Assembly: GCA_964023205.1 (NCBI GenBank) | Contig: OZ026835.1 | Coordinates: 20,473,817 to 20,537,816 of the forward strand | Direction: 5' to 3' | Source of the DNA: Lutraria lutraria | Lineage: Eukaryota > Mollusca > Bivalvia > Venerida > Mactridae | DNA: 64,000 nucleotides | Shown here: piece by piece, positions 10,796 to 25,800 of the stretch | How the letters are laid out: every line of letters begins with the position of its first letter | How positions within the stretch are numbered: the stretch's first letter is position 1 | Made by a program: the position numbers and the translations under genes | The notes under the pieces: model-generated | Databases searched by the model: none | What the model was told of the DNA's origin: nothing | Seen by the model: only the letters and a program-made list of their open reading frames with translations

Positions 10796-10874
10796 ATGGG
10801 TGGTAGGTCTTCAAACCTTACAGTATCACCACTTCCTGTAGGGAAGACTGTGATCATCACAGGTGGAAACACAG
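10796..10874 (+). CDS. SDR gene coding exon 1
   Basis: The ATG at 10796 begins MGGRSSNLTVSPLPVGKTV and continues into the TGGNTG cofactor loop. Donor gtagat at 10875, ending in phase 1. No earlier in-frame start is needed: a short leader before the first strand is normal in this family. Confidence 0.85.
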
Positions 10875-13800
10875 GTAGATCTAGATCTATATACTATAAA
10901 TTAATTATTATTTTTGTCACTTTTGTCAGCGTTTTTGTTTACAATTAAGTCTTAAAATAAAAATTGGCATTTTGACAATGTTCGGTATTAATGGTCAAGT
11001 TATTTTTTCTTGAATTTTTGTACATGCTTGTCTAGTGTTTAACAGTAATGGCCAAGATTGAAAAAGCTTCGATAAATCAGGGATTTTTTTTTGGCAATTT
11101 TATAGCCAAAATTCGGTCATATTCCCAAAGAAAAATAGTATCTTTTTTTCCCAATTCACAGACAAAAATTCCCAATCCCAATTTAATTATGTAAGTTCAT
11201 TAATATCACTATCGGTAGTAAATACCTTATTCTACTACTGTTCTATGGGAGAATAAGTAGAATAAGTTGAACATTGCAAAAATTGTAGTTAATGCATTTT
11301 TCCCAATTTTGATTAAAACACCGCGAAAATTCCCAATCCCAAGGGTATGGGTCATATTCCCAAAATACCGAGAAAAAAACCTGTAAATAGTTGTTCACTG
11401 TAACAGTGTTCAGAATGAATTTAAAAATATATATTAATTATCAACTTATCTATACATCAGATATGTCCTTTTGAAATCATTCCCATTAGGCCATCCTTAA
11501 AAAAAATTTGTTTGGAGTTACACTACCTACATGTAGTATCTATACTCACAAAATATGGCCCTACCCAACTTTTTTTGGTCTTTCAGGTTGATTAGTTTAT
11601 TTATATATATATTTTATATATAAAATCAGAGACGTATAATACAAGAGATAGGCAACTCGTTCTTTGAGATAAGGAAATACCGGGAAATCTCGTATGCGTC
11701 GCGGGATTTCTCACGCGATCAACAACCGCAACCGTCGTCCGCCATTTTGTATCATTGAGATACGGTTGCTTACGTCTCTGTTTATCAACTTCACTTCACA
11801 AATATCGAACACTAGCTGATCGAATGCATAAAATTTAGAAAAATTATTATTAGATCATTTCGTGTGTGTGTGTATATATATATTTATATACATACTCGAC
11901 GAGTTCATTGAAATAAACAAGTAGAGTACTGTACTGAGTGGAGTTGCGTTGTAACTTGTGGTGGGTGGGGAAGGCCAGAACATCAAAACTGTACTCGCTA
12001 AAACTCGAGAACTAATTGCTGGATTTAAATAATTAAAGTTATTTTGACTTTGTTGATACATGATTGATGGTTGCCCGAAGTTTCAATGCTGTCAGATTAG
12101 ATTATATATCTTAATTTATGTTTAAACTGAGGTCACCCTTAAAGTCTGATTATTCGAGTGAAGTTCTAGGCCTAGCAAGTACATCAAAACTGTACTCGCT
12201 AAAACTTTAGAACTATTCGTTTGATTTCTATAATTCAAGTTATTTTGACTTTGTTGATATGTGGTTGATGGTTGCCCGAAGTTTTAACACTCTTAAATGA
12301 AGATATTTGCCTCAGAATTCAAATTTAAAATGGTTACGCTTTAAAGACTGAAAGTTTCAGTGAAATTCCTGGCCGATTCATAACATCAAAACTGTACTCG
12401 CTAAAACTTGAGAACTATTAGCTTTATTTCTATAATTCCATTATTTTAGACTGTGATAATGTGTGATTGATGGTTGCCCGAAGTTTCAACACTCTCAAAT
12501 GAGGATATTTGCCTCAGAATTAAAATATAAATTGACTACCCTTTAAAGACTGAAAGTTTCAGTTAAATTCTAGGCCGGGTCATAACATCAAAACTGTAGT
12601 CGCTAAAACTTGAGAACCGATCGTTTGATTTCTTTAATTTCAGTATTTTAGACTGTGATAATCTGTAATTGATGGTTGCCAGCAGTTTCAACACTTAAAT
12701 GAGGATATTTGTCTCGGAATTCAAATTTAAAATGGTTAATTACCCTTTAAAGAATGAAAGTGAAATTCAATGCCAAATAACAACATCCGTCTAGAAACCT
12801 GTAGCTGCTAAAATTCGAGAACTGTTAGGCTGGTGTTAGCTTGATTTCTCTAATTCCAGTATTTTAGACTGCGATAGTCATAATTTTTTTCAGACAGTGA
12901 GACTTTGCGAAAAGGTAAAAACATGTCTGACAATTAAGCTTGAAACTTCCGTCAGGGAAAAGAAATCTGTCATAAAACACACACAGACAGTATAGAAATA
13001 TTTCAATATATTTTGTCTGTTTTAATGTATATTCTTTGAAATATTTAATTTTAGCCCTTGAAACTAAAAAAATGTGTTTATTCTATACAAGAAAAGTTAA
13101 ATATTTATATTTTATTCTACTGATTTATTTGACGCCTGTAGTTTTTCAAGTAAACTTCGTGATTTATTGGGTATTTCTTTTTCGCAAACACATTGTTTTT
13201 TTTAAATAATTGATTTTTCATTCTTGAATATTATCTGATTGTACACATATATTAGTCTTGAAGTGTCACACATGTCAGCTGTAATAAACAATGCATGACC
13301 ATAAAACTTTTGGTGACACATGTTTCTGATGATATCTATGGACCCATACTGTTCTGTGACCAGTAATTCCCTTGATTGCATAATCCCTAATATGGTAAAC
13401 AAAACAAATTTTCACACAAGATAGCCACTTGATGTTAACTTCAAAGGCCTGCCAAAATAACAAAATGTATGATATTGAAAAAAAAACTACCGGGGGTAAA
13501 ATCATATTTGTTAGTATTTTTTTTCAATATTGTTCATGTTGATATTAATAATATTATGCGATGACATATTAATAGATAAGCAACGCGCCGAACATCTATA
13601 TGCAGCATTAGTAACAAAATTCCACAAAAAATAAGAAAATCCATAGATCTGTCATCTTTAAGATGATTCAGTCATACATGTTTTTTTGGTGACATTGTCA
13701 GTTTCCAACTGTTGTTTGTTGGAAACAGATTAATTGTTTCCATAATCGGTATATTCACCAAAAGTAATCTTAAATCTAGACATTCGTCATGCCATGAGAG

Positions 13801-16800
13801 AAAGTCTGAGGAAGACGTGATGTAAGTACTAGTGTTACTCAGAAAATAAATTACAGAGACAGAGAAAAAATATAATTGGCAACTGCATGTCGTGTTTATA
13901 TAGGGACAATATACCAACTTCACACCTTCAAAAATAAGTGAGAGGTGTTGACTGATGAACAATGAATGAGGTCTATAAATTTCATTTTTTTAAGGAAATT
14001 ATTTTATGTCGCTAAACAGAATAATCCACATTGTACACAAGCATCAATAAAAAATCGGTCATATTGTATAGTCGAAAACAGCATAGATATATTAAAGACC
14101 CTAAATTCTGACAGCTATGGATCAACGTCTGTATTATATTAAATATTATTATAAGTCTTTTTGATTTCGATAATGTCACTCGCATGCCCTTTCCGAATTG
14201 CCATTATTTATATATACTGTATAATCGACAACACTATCCGGACTCGTACCGTGTAGACGTACTATATACTGAACTGAGCGATCACGCTAAATATCGCGAT
14301 TGACATACGAGATATTGGGAGATTTCGCGTAGTTGCCTATCTCTTGTATTATACGTCTCTGATAAAATGTTAAAAAATATATCCGAGTCAAGCAAATTAA
14401 TAATGAAAAATAACTAACATTCCATAGGTATTATTATATATTTAAATATAAAAAAACCGGTTTTGAATGGTATATTAATTTAGGATTCAGTGTAAACAAT
14501 AATTTGTGAAATATAAATTTTATAATTATTTACTATGTATATACCCTCTGAAAATTCTATGGATAGCGTTACTCCAACAGACATTTTTAGCTCAACTAAT
14601 CAAAGAATAATAGGGCTATCCTACTTTTCTGGGCATTGGCATAATTAACACTTGAATTTGGTTAAATTAAGGTTTGCATGCAAATTCTTGTACAACATCA
14701 TATCTCGTCAACAACTACAGATATGTGCTTGTTACTAGGCCCATAACTCTCATGGATTTGGACTGACGTAATTATGGCCTTTTGTGAACTTAGAAAATTC
14801 CTGGTTAAAGTTTTGCATGCAACATTTATTTAAATCTTTAAAACTGCTTAAATATTCACTTGTAACTTAATTAACACATGTCTTTGTGGTCATAATTTGA
14901 GGTCACTATCAAAGGATTTTGACTGATTGCATGATGCCCCTTTGTGAAAATTTTCCATAATCATAATTGTGGTCAAAGACTTGAAAGCTTAAAAATTTGA
15001 AAACGTGAAAGATTTCTTTAAACATTTTCAGGACCTTTTTTCCTTCTATAACAGAGGCCGAAATTCTGTGACTTCCCACAGGCAAAAAGACTCTTTCCCA
15101 ATTTTGGGAAAGAAATTCCCTTAATTATCAACAGGGCTCTAGGTAAATATTTGGGAAAGGAGTATTTTACCCCATGCTTTCTTTAAGCAGGGGGGGGGGG
15201 GGGGTCTTTCATCCCTTAATTTGTTTTTGTGGGGGTGTATTTCAATTTTTTTGAAGTGTAATGACAGATTATTAACACAAACACATACTTTGTTGTATTG
15301 TGTTCTTCTAGTTCTATTTTTAATGTGTACATCATTTTCATGAACTTGTTTTTTATCCAGTGAAGAATGTACATGTAGCTTATATGCGATACCTTTGCCT
15401 AATTCAGTTCAGTTAAATCACTGGTCACAGATACTTCATTTTAATTTGATAGTTATGCATTTTAATTGAATAAAATGCATACCTGGGATTTTAAGTGCAT
15501 TTTTATGCATATTTCAGGAAAACTAATGCGTATTTAAGTAAGTACATCCTTAATCTGGAGCCCTGCATCAAACACTTAGAAAAGTTGAACATATATACTG
15601 CCCTACTGACAGTTCTTGTTTAAGGGTGCATGGCTTTATTAATGTATGGAAGACACTTATTTTGTTGATTCTTAAAGTTAGTGTTGGCTAAGGGTTATTT
15701 TTTACCCTCAACTTTGATGCCTAGTGAGCACAGTATACAGATTGAAGTTTATAAATATTGATAAATGTTAAAGCATTTCTCTATGTGAGGATTAGTTCTT
15801 TGTTATAGTATTTCTGTTGTCAATAAAAATACTGCTTATTTACAATTCCAGTCATTAGTTCCTAACATACTCTTAATTAACTTCATACATGCCAGACAGG
15901 TATGTAGCTCTCTCTAGGTAGTGACTGGCCAGTGTCTGTCCTTTATTAACACTAACACCCCTCATGATCATGGAATTGCTTAATATGTAACATCAGTGAT
16001 AATGTAATTATGTATGTACACTGTGTTAAATATATAAACAACATTTGTGTATGTATTAATAAGTTATTTCATACAGACAATCTACATATATAATTATATA
16101 TATATATTAATAAATCTGAGTTAATACCTTGGTAAAAAATGCTCCTGTCATGAAATATGTAAGTCTATTTAAAACCCAATTTAATTAGCAGTGGTCCACA
16201 GTAGTATTTTTTTCATGGATCAGTAAGCCTTTTCTTATTTGTTGATAATGTCAACCCAACCTTTGACCACTTAGGTCAGGTACAAAATAAATAATTTGTT
16301 ATTGTACCCTTTAAGTTGGCATTCACTAATTCTTATATTTGAATGACTCTGTCTTCTAGTGCTGCATATGTTTATGTGGTTAAATCTTACATTGATAATG
16401 ATAGATTAATCATTGTATAAATGTATATTAAATACAAGTAATTCTTTTACATTCTCAAAAAGTCACGAAATTTGGAAACAGACCCATCATTTAATTTGGC
16501 TCAATCCCAATCAAATCATTTACATGACTGGTATTCATTACTTGTACTATTGTGTGAAATTATTGGTACATCTTTCTGTTTTAATACCTGAGGGTATAAG
16601 TATAAAACTTTTTTTTTCATAAATGAGGCAGTGGAAGCATATTCATACATACATGGAGGTTATAAAGTCAATGATTTGACCTATTGAAGTATAAAACAGC
16701 CAGAGAACTATTATACCATTCATGGCTATGTACATTTGCTAAACTAAGAGTATGCAGTCGTTATGAAAATCTTTTTAAAGCACTGGACATTTGGTCTAGT

Positions 16801-19800
16801 GAAAATGCAAACTTCACTGGACCGAATGAACTTTTAGTGGACCAAAACATATAATTTGGCTATATGTTATATTTTGCGAGAGTGATTCAAATATTTCATT
16901 TTTTCTGAAAAATTGTAAAATAATCACTGAAAAATTTACTGGACCGTCAGACCTCTGACCTTTTAAAATTTACCGGACAGATGACCATTTCGGTGAACTC
17001 TGGCGAAGGTCCGGTGCTAAATTCAAAGACAAAGTATGACTATTCAGTTGACAGAAAAGTAATTTTGTATGAAAGTCTGTGTTGTTTTCTGTCTAGTAGT
17101 TGTAGAAATTGAATAAATAATGAAAATAACAAAGGTATCCAATTTTAAACAGGAAGTGAATAGATTTCAATGCTTGGCATTTGTTTTGCCTTTCATACAT
17201 GGAAGAGTTCATGCTGCAAAAACAGTGCATGTAACTATCCAAGGACCATGTAACAATTAAATCTCATCATTTATTGAATATCTCTGTATGTGATTCTGAT
17301 GTACTGAAGTTCTTCCTTCTCACCATCTACCTAATCAGTCTGATATTTGTGGTACCGTCTACTTGCTATATTGAAGTGTTATCATTAATTGCCTACATAT
17401 TGTTAGATAAAGGTTTAACAATCCTGATCTATATTTGACCAATGTTAATCAGAGCATTGATTTTATTTAATATGCTATTGTTTGTTTTATGGGTATTAAT
17501 CAATACAGAAATTGGTTATGCTTACAAGTGTCTCTGTTTTGTTCAAATCCAGATCTTACAACACTCCTTTTATTTATTAGGGTAGAAAAAAATAGAGGTG
17601 AGATGATAACTCAGTTAATTGGACACGGTTCAAAGTCCAGTTGAAACTAGTTTTAATTTCGAGAACCAGAAACCACTCCTACATTACATGCTGTTCCCGA
17701 TACAAATTTGTACCCTGAATTCCTTTATCACTGGCTCTATTGTTTTCATACTGTAGCACAACAAACTTTTCATGTATATATGCTTATGTTTAAACTCATG
17801 TTACAGTAAAACTTTGAATCCCGTATTATAACAGCTACCTAAAGTAAGTTCAAACGTACATATTAAAATTGAAGGTTAATTATCATAGAAATTAATTTAT
17901 TATTTTCAAATGGTGACTGTTTAGCTGGTTGATTTGATTTTACAATTTACAATTAACCAGTTTTAGAATATTGAAACCCTCCCTAACCTAGAAAAAAAAC
18001 AGTCATGTTTACGGTTAATTGAACAAAACAAGGGTACATTATGTTACCAAATTTTTCTATACCTTTCATATTTTGTAGGTACAAACATTTTTTTACTCAG
18101 AGTGAGTCCCTGGATTTGCTGTCAAAATCTTCAAGATTCGGAAAAAATAAGGTTGATTTGGGAAAAAATAAGGTTGATTTGGGAAAAAATAAGGTTGATT
18201 AGGTAACCAAAACACAACATTTTTACTGGTCTAATTAGTTTTCACTTAATCTTAATTGTGATTGATGACTCATTGAAAGTGTTTGTACTCAAAGAAAAAT
18301 TGTAAACGCTTAAGCACCGTTAATCATTGACTGTGTACATGAATACCCCTCACAAATACACATATAATTATTATGATAATTCACTTGTAAACCTAAATAC
18401 TTAATTACTACAAATTAGAAAAAAGACCACTTTGACATACATGTACATTTGTATGAAGAAAACTGTTTAATCAACCAGCGTCATAATATTATATTTAAAC
18501 AATAGACAACATGATGAATCCTGTCTGACTTCATAGGGTACTTTTTGTAATATGTATATACTGTCAACCTTATGAACAAAGGCCAGAATTCAGAAAGACA
18601 AAATGTGGTCTTTATTGGCAGGTGGACTATATTAAAAGTTTACTGGAAGACATGTCGTTCTAATAAATCCATGACAGTTTTTGAAAGAATGTCCTTTATT
18701 TACAGGGTAGTCTTTATTGGCAGGTGACAGCTTACACAGGTTGGACTGTATGTAACATACTCATTCAGGCATGGGACACAATTTTTTTTCAACCAGCAAA
18801 ACAAATACAAGGCCTCCCCCTTCCCTGATTTATGTTGTGTTTAGTCTGTTCCAATCAGCTGTGATATAAATTGTTGTTTTTGTCACCAGCCCAGCTAGTT
18901 CAAATCATCCATGTATATTTGATTTCTCATTTCCGGTACTTGGGAATTATTCTGAAGAATAAAATGGTTAATTGCACAATTGGTATCCTATGTCAACAAC
19001 ATTAATCAGTAATTAGGAATGTCTTGATCCCACAGATATCTGCAGGTTATTATTATTGGAATCTGGTTCCAACTTGGCAATTATTATAACAAGGGAAATG
19101 TTTAATTATTTCCCTCCTCATACCTACAAAAATGTATGACATATTGTTCAGTCTATGTACATGCCTATTTTCATATCCTTGTTAGACACTAATTTCAAAT
19201 CATATCATGACATATGAACCAGATTCTCTGCTGTTTGTAACAGACAATTTTATTACACAAAATGTACACAGTCAAACTTGTGTCAGTGGTCACCTCCGAA
19301 TAAAGGCTACCCTGTGAATTAAGGCCATTCTTTAAAAAACATTGACAATTTAAAGCAAAACAACTACCGCACAAAGGCCACCATGTCAATAAAGGCCACA
19401 TTTTGTATTTCCCAGGGGGGGGGGGGGCTTTGTATATGTGTTTGGTGTTTGACTGTACATTTGTGGGGGGAAAGGGGCATAGTGCCTGCATGGAAATGGA
19501 TTTAGCCATTCATTTTCAGCTACTTTACTGAATAAAAGGTGATTTTTTTCTTCCAAAGTACAAGAAAAATAAAGCTGGATGTGCCTTTCAGTTGATGAAG
19601 ATAACTTGAAATATTTACTGGTACTTAATATCATAAAATGTAAAATATATGTAGCAATGTGAAAACTAGGCACATCATTCAGTCAATAAGCCTTCTAAAA
19701 TATAAACAGCTGTGGGGATACTTTCCACAATTTATTCATATATACGTTAATGCTGGTATGTGGCATTACTTTTGTAACATACCCAGACAAGCATGATATA

Positions 19801-22800
19801 AATACAATATGACTACTGGCATGAATTCATGCATCAACAAAGCACAAAATTTGGAAGGTTGTGTAATAATTAACATTCTTAAAAATATGTTCCTACTGAA
19901 GGAAAATACATAACTATAGTCCCAAGGACTTATACCACATGTTCACAGGTTGAATTTTTATTGCTATGTGTGAAGTTTGATGTATAAACTAGTAGTTGTC
20001 AGTGGTGTAGCTTGGCAAATCTATTAGTGTTCCATGGTTGTATGTTATGTCCTTTGACCTATGTTAACAGTACTCCATAGAGGTCAGTGGTGTAGACTAA
20101 CAACTCCATGAGGTATCTTGTGGTTTTCAGTGATGTGGTTTGACCAATATGTAATATACTCAGTAAAGTATGGTCGGTATGCTGTGATTGTCAGTGGTGC
20201 AGCTTAAGTTACCAAGTGGTTGTACAAGTCTGTTTCTGTTTATCTGTTGTTTAATGGCCCATTTGACATCAATGGATGTTTCAGGCCTCACAGAGAAAGG
20301 GGAGCAAAAAAACTACTCATGTTTCATATAGGTTTCCTCATGATATCTCATGATATATTCATAACTTACTTGACATTTTTCTTTATTGAAGTTGAAATCA
20401 GATAAATCTATTTTTGAACTTGCTGATATTTTGATATCTATGCATATTTTTGGCAATGAAATGTTATTTTAGTGAGATAATTGTCATATATTGGATTTAT
20501 TTTGATAGTAAAACTGGCACATACCAGGTACTTTGAATCCATTCTTTTTCATTGATTTTATGACATCAATTCAAAAACTATTATATTGATGAGGTAAATA
20601 TTTATTTAAATGCTACCAAATGATTGCAAAGTTTTGTTTGCATTGATTAACAACTATCCTATCTTGATTTTATTTTTAATAAAATGATTTGGTGTGGATT
20701 TGTTTGGCGTTGTCCACATTATTTGACTATGGTATTACTGAATGTAGACACAGCCTTCATTAAGGAGTTTTTAATTTTTCTTTAAATTTGGCTTAACCTA
20801 TTGCACATTTGTATGACTTTTGAAGTTTTGTTAGATAAATGTTGTTAATTTGGGTTTAAGTCATTTTTCAACAATATTTCAGTTATATATGGCAGCCGGT
20901 TCAGCTTATCAGCTTTCCATGACTGTTTTCTAACCAGTACCAACCTACACTTCCATAAGGAGCTGGTAACTTCTCCATACCACATAATTATGGAAAACAG
21001 GAAAATGAACAATTTTGTCAAATTTAAATGGATGGGTATCCACAGTATGCATGAAGAATTTTCTTCAGAATTTAGTAATGTGTCATAGATGGGCAAGCAC
21101 TATGTTGGTTAGAGTTTATTTAGCTCAGAGCTCTGATGTCATGTGTCTATGAAATTAACCACAGTTTTTTTGTTCATTTCGATGCATCTTTGAACTCAGT
21201 ATTGTCTGAGTTAGCAAAGCAAACTAATTACATTTCACTCACATCCCCCCATAAAGGATCAGTATGTCAGCCATCTTGTTTTTAAAGTTCAGGGATTTAG
21301 CAGGTATAAAAATGAAATTATCAACAAGCAAATAAGTAGTAGACCAAGACTGAAAAAAAAGTTTGCCAGAAAAAAAGGTTGGGACTCTTTATTTTATTTC
21401 CAAGTATTGAGCAGAATGCAAGTTTTTTTGTGTAACCATGAACAGAACGAATCAATCTTTATATTATGGTATACTAACCTTCAATGACAATATCTTAACA
21501 AAAAATCACACAGCAAATAGATCTGAACCTGTGAAATAAACACCTGATGAACTACATTTCACAGGGGCAAGCTTCTTGTTATTTAGATTCATTGGCTGTG
21601 TGATTTTTGGTACACATGTATATATCTTATTATTGAATTCTACCCTTATCCATACAAGATTATGAATAAACAAGGCATTTTTTATGTCGCTCTGTATCAA
21701 AAATGTTTTCTATTTAAGATTACTGCATAATTATTATTGTAACAAAATATTTGGTTTGGTACATAAATACTGAATAACTTAATGGAATAAATATAGATCA
21801 AGTAAACGGGCACAAGTTAATTAACCTCCTTTGATTCATTTGCTCAAACTATAAAATGATACCATTCATAATGTTGAATATTTGACAATGGGTAAATATT
21901 TTGAGTGTATTCAAAATTTCAAAAATAAATGATATAAGAATGAGTGGAGTTATACAGTTTATTTTGATTTAACAAGTTCATTAATTGCACCCAATACTAG
22001 ACAAACATTGTTTTTAAGGAAGCTCTCCAGCTAGCTAGGTTATAGAAGGTCTGTGGTTCAACCCAGGTTTACATGTTACCGTGTGTCTTTTTGTAAAATT
22101 TGACCATTTTTCGATTGAAAAATCTTCAATAGCAAGTTTAAAATATCGTTTAAGGTAGTAAAAGTATACATTTTCTGTTAGCGTGTTGAGTTGCCCACAC
22201 GTTGCACTATATATGAGTTAAATATTTTGTACTGCATTGCAATAACATGTAAGTTTATAACATGCGTTGGAAAATTTGAATCGTCGAAGTTCTTTCCTTC
22301 CTATATATATATGGGTTACATGGAAAAAAAAATTTTTTTTTGATTTTTTTTCGTGACTAACCCCTTTGGGTGAAATGTTAAACAAACATCAGGGTGCTAT
22401 GGTCACAACTAATAACAGAATTCGTCGCTATGTTATAATGCGATTGTATTAACCAGTCAAAGCTGAATAATTACACGGTTGTTGGATGCGATTATTTTTA
22501 GCTTCGTACCACAGTCGATAGTTTTCGTTTATTTTACCGTTATGAAATGTTCCAATCAATGTGTTGATATAAAGTTAAAACAAAAATTATCGTATAATTT
22601 ACAAAAGTAATCGAACCTCACCGAAGCTAAACATAAATGTAATCATTGACCTTATAATTATACAGCTTTGACAGGTTAATAAAATCGCACTATACCTGTG
22701 AAAAATAAAAGGTATGCTTTTACTGTCTTTCCTTTTTAGAGGAATTTAAGGTTCCCAAAATGACCTTATGGCAAAAGGACATGTTCGCAAAGGTCAAGGA

Positions 22801-25800
22801 AATATGACAGTGTGTATATTATGGTATGAAAAACATTATTTAGGATGAAAGTACAATGTTTTGTATGCATTGCCAATACCTGTCATTAAGTTTTATACAC
22901 GGATCTAATATTTATTTCCCGTTTGTAGAGACTGTACTGTATGCACTGGTGTCAGTTATTGGTAACAACTGGTTCCATGTGTGTTTAATTATTATATTTG
23001 GCTGACAGTGACTGACTTTGTGTAGCAATTTATTGGCATTTGTTTAGTGGTGCCTCGTGATCTGTACATTCCAGTAACTTGAAAGAGTTAATACTTTCAT
23101 GCCTCCCACACATCCTGTAATATCATGTACATAGTATTACATGTACATGTATAATGTACAGAGTTTCCCTAGGAAATTTACTTAAGGGCTCATTGTTTCT
23201 CACATACATGTACATGTGTATACTTTGTATTATCTACAAATTAGTCTAAACTTTTTTTTCATATTCTTTTATATTATTTTCAGTATCATACATTTATAAG
23301 TAGATACATTTTGTAATGTACATTAATAAAGAATACTAAAGAAGTCTTATATTTCAGGTATTGGATATGAGACGGCTAAGAAAATTTCAATGATGGGAGG
23401 TAAAGTGATTCTGGCTGTAAGAACAGAAGAGAGAGGCAAATCTGTAAGTTACAACAGTAACACCATACTATGAATGACTTTAGATATTTATTGATTCAAT
23501 CTTGAGTCCATCCTTAATTCATAGTAAAAGGTTGTTGACCTTTGTAGAACAATGAACCCAGAATCACTGGGCTAGTCTGCAGATACTTTGTCAATCTATT
23601 AATTTCTGCAGCAAGGGTTCACCGCAAAACTGTTTTAACAGCATTTTTGAAGATTTTTCAGTGGAAGTAAAAACTTTTTATTTTCAAATAAATATAACTC
23701 TGATGGAAAAATCTGGACAGTTATTGACCAATTTAACTACTTTAAATTACTACATTTAAAATGCACTTACAACAGTTATGCAGTGATCCCTCAGCACTCA
23801 TTTATATGTTTCCAGGCAATATCAAAGATTGAAGCGGAATATGAAGAGAGGAAGAAAGAAGGACCATATGGTATCTTAGACAGGGATAAACTGGACATAC
23901 AATACCGTGTCTGTGATTTAACCAGTCTTAAGTCTGTCATGGAATTTATAAAATGGTTCAAAGCTAGTGGTTTAGTCTGCAATGTTCTTATCTGCAATGC
24001 TTGTACTTATTCTTTACAAGAAGGTAAGTGTCTTCTTCTTCTAGTAATGCACAGGGCTCTCTCTCTCTCTCTCTCTGGAGCATTAATGCATGGTTGTCTC
24101 CAGATTAGTAGGATGTTTTTTTTTGTGTGTTTTAATGGGGTTTAAATTTAATGTCACACAAACAGTCTAAGTCATATTAAAATAATTTTATATTCAAAAC
24201 ATTTCTGTCTATACCTGTGACTGTGGATATGTACCACTTAAAGAACGTACTGCGACATTTCTATTTGCCAGCAAACTGTTACAGTCATAAACTAAAATGT
24301 ATATTGGTAATCTGGACTGAAACTTATTTTATTCAATTCAAATTTGCTACAGTTTGTAGTTAAACTTAAAACTTAATTCTTGTCTGTTTGTTGAGATGTT
24401 GAATGGTATGTATATTGACAAACCTTGTGTCTTGTTGTAGTATTTACTGAAGATAAGTTTGAAGCCACATATCAAGTTAACTATGTTGCCCACTTCCTGT
24501 TGATATCACATATACTTCCTGTAATCTGTCACTCTGGGGATGATTGTCGTATCGTCATAGTAACCAGTGAAGTGCATCAACAAGCAGTATTTGACCAAGA
24601 TTATGCTTCAACAAGTAAAATGAAGAAGTATGGTGGATTTGAGGCATTTGCTAATTGTAAATTGTTCCAGGTAGGCTAATCGTGCTCCTAGATATAGTAT
24701 TCAAGTGTTTTCAGGTGTCCCTCTTGAAGCTTACAACACTAAGTTCAGGATAAGTAACAATTTTGTTGTTTATAAACACTTTTAGTAAATGGTTTGTACA
24801 ATTTTATTTCTCTCTTAAGAGCCCTCAAAGCATGTAGTTGCTTTTTAATCTTTTTGAAAGTGATATTTTTTTAAGTTATTTATCTCACCTTCATGATGAT
24901 TGCTACTGCTTGTAAAATAGTCTGGATATTCATGTCAGTGGTGTGCCTATATTTACTCATCTAATGCACATACTCTGGGAAATGAAATATTATTTATGGC
25001 TAGAATTGATTGGTATAAAAATTGAAAGCCAAGGGTGTGAGGCCTTGAGATTGCTATGAATACTTTACAAGACAGTTTTTATGTGTAGAAAATTTTTCTA
25101 GCTGTAGGTTTCTCTAACCCCTTCATGTAGGAGGGGGAAGTCCCCACCCACACCCTTCCCAACTTTGTGCTTTGTAGAATGTTTCCAGCATTACATGTGC
25201 ATACTACCTACTGTAGAATCATTAATTTGTGCGTCAGCTCATCTACGAAATCAAATCCCCACGAATTTAGATGCAGAGATAAGGCATTTCTTTTCAAAAA
25301 TCGAAATCCACGAATTTATGTATCAACAAATTAGTCATTTTAGTAAAACCACGAAAATTGAGCCAGTATTTGCCCTAGTTATGCCCTTGCAAGACTTGTT
25401 ATGTCAAACACATAAGCCAGTCCCATTGCAGGCAGCTCATTTGATATAGTCATTTTAGTGCTTGACCATTGATGAAGAGGTTTTTGGTTCAAGACCTAGC
25501 CAGGCATAATTTGACTGATAGAGATTTGATCGAATGATTTTTCTACCTTTCAGATTATGTTGATGTACAGTTTCGACAAAGTGTTGGAGAAACATCCTAC
25601 GGTTGATGTTCTTTGTGTAGACAGAGGAAAGCTTGATGCCCTAGCATTCCCTAATGATCCACATGCCGACCAAGGGTTCAGTTGTCATATTTCTTGTCTG
25701 AAATGTTGTGGTAAGCATAATTTATTAATTATAAAGCTCCATTATATAGTAAAAAAAATACTTCAGTTACGGAACATGGCTTTGAAATATATTTGAATTA

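Larger units (their letters stand above)
10875..23357 (+). other. SDR gene intron 1 (12.5 kb)
   Basis: Very long first intron. It holds a possible hAT-like MITE (11080-11386), the 2.7-kb TIR element (11626-14362), MITE copies at 15132-15565, 16781-17019, 18559-18750 and 19265-19459, a triple 22-bp repeat (18139-18200) and a SINE remnant (about 22010-22400). The stretches 14400-15050, 15600-16780, 17050-18130, 19470-22000 and 22400-23350 show no exon or RNA gene that I can support. Confidence 0.8.

Noticed and set aside
13202..13962. Open frames in the right half of the 2.7-kb TIR element as a possible transposase
   Set aside because: Short, overlapping in different frames, with no catalytic or DNA-binding motif that I can recognise.
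19195..19673. Two minus-strand open frames
   Set aside because: They cross MITE B copy 2 and its poly-G tract; no domain.
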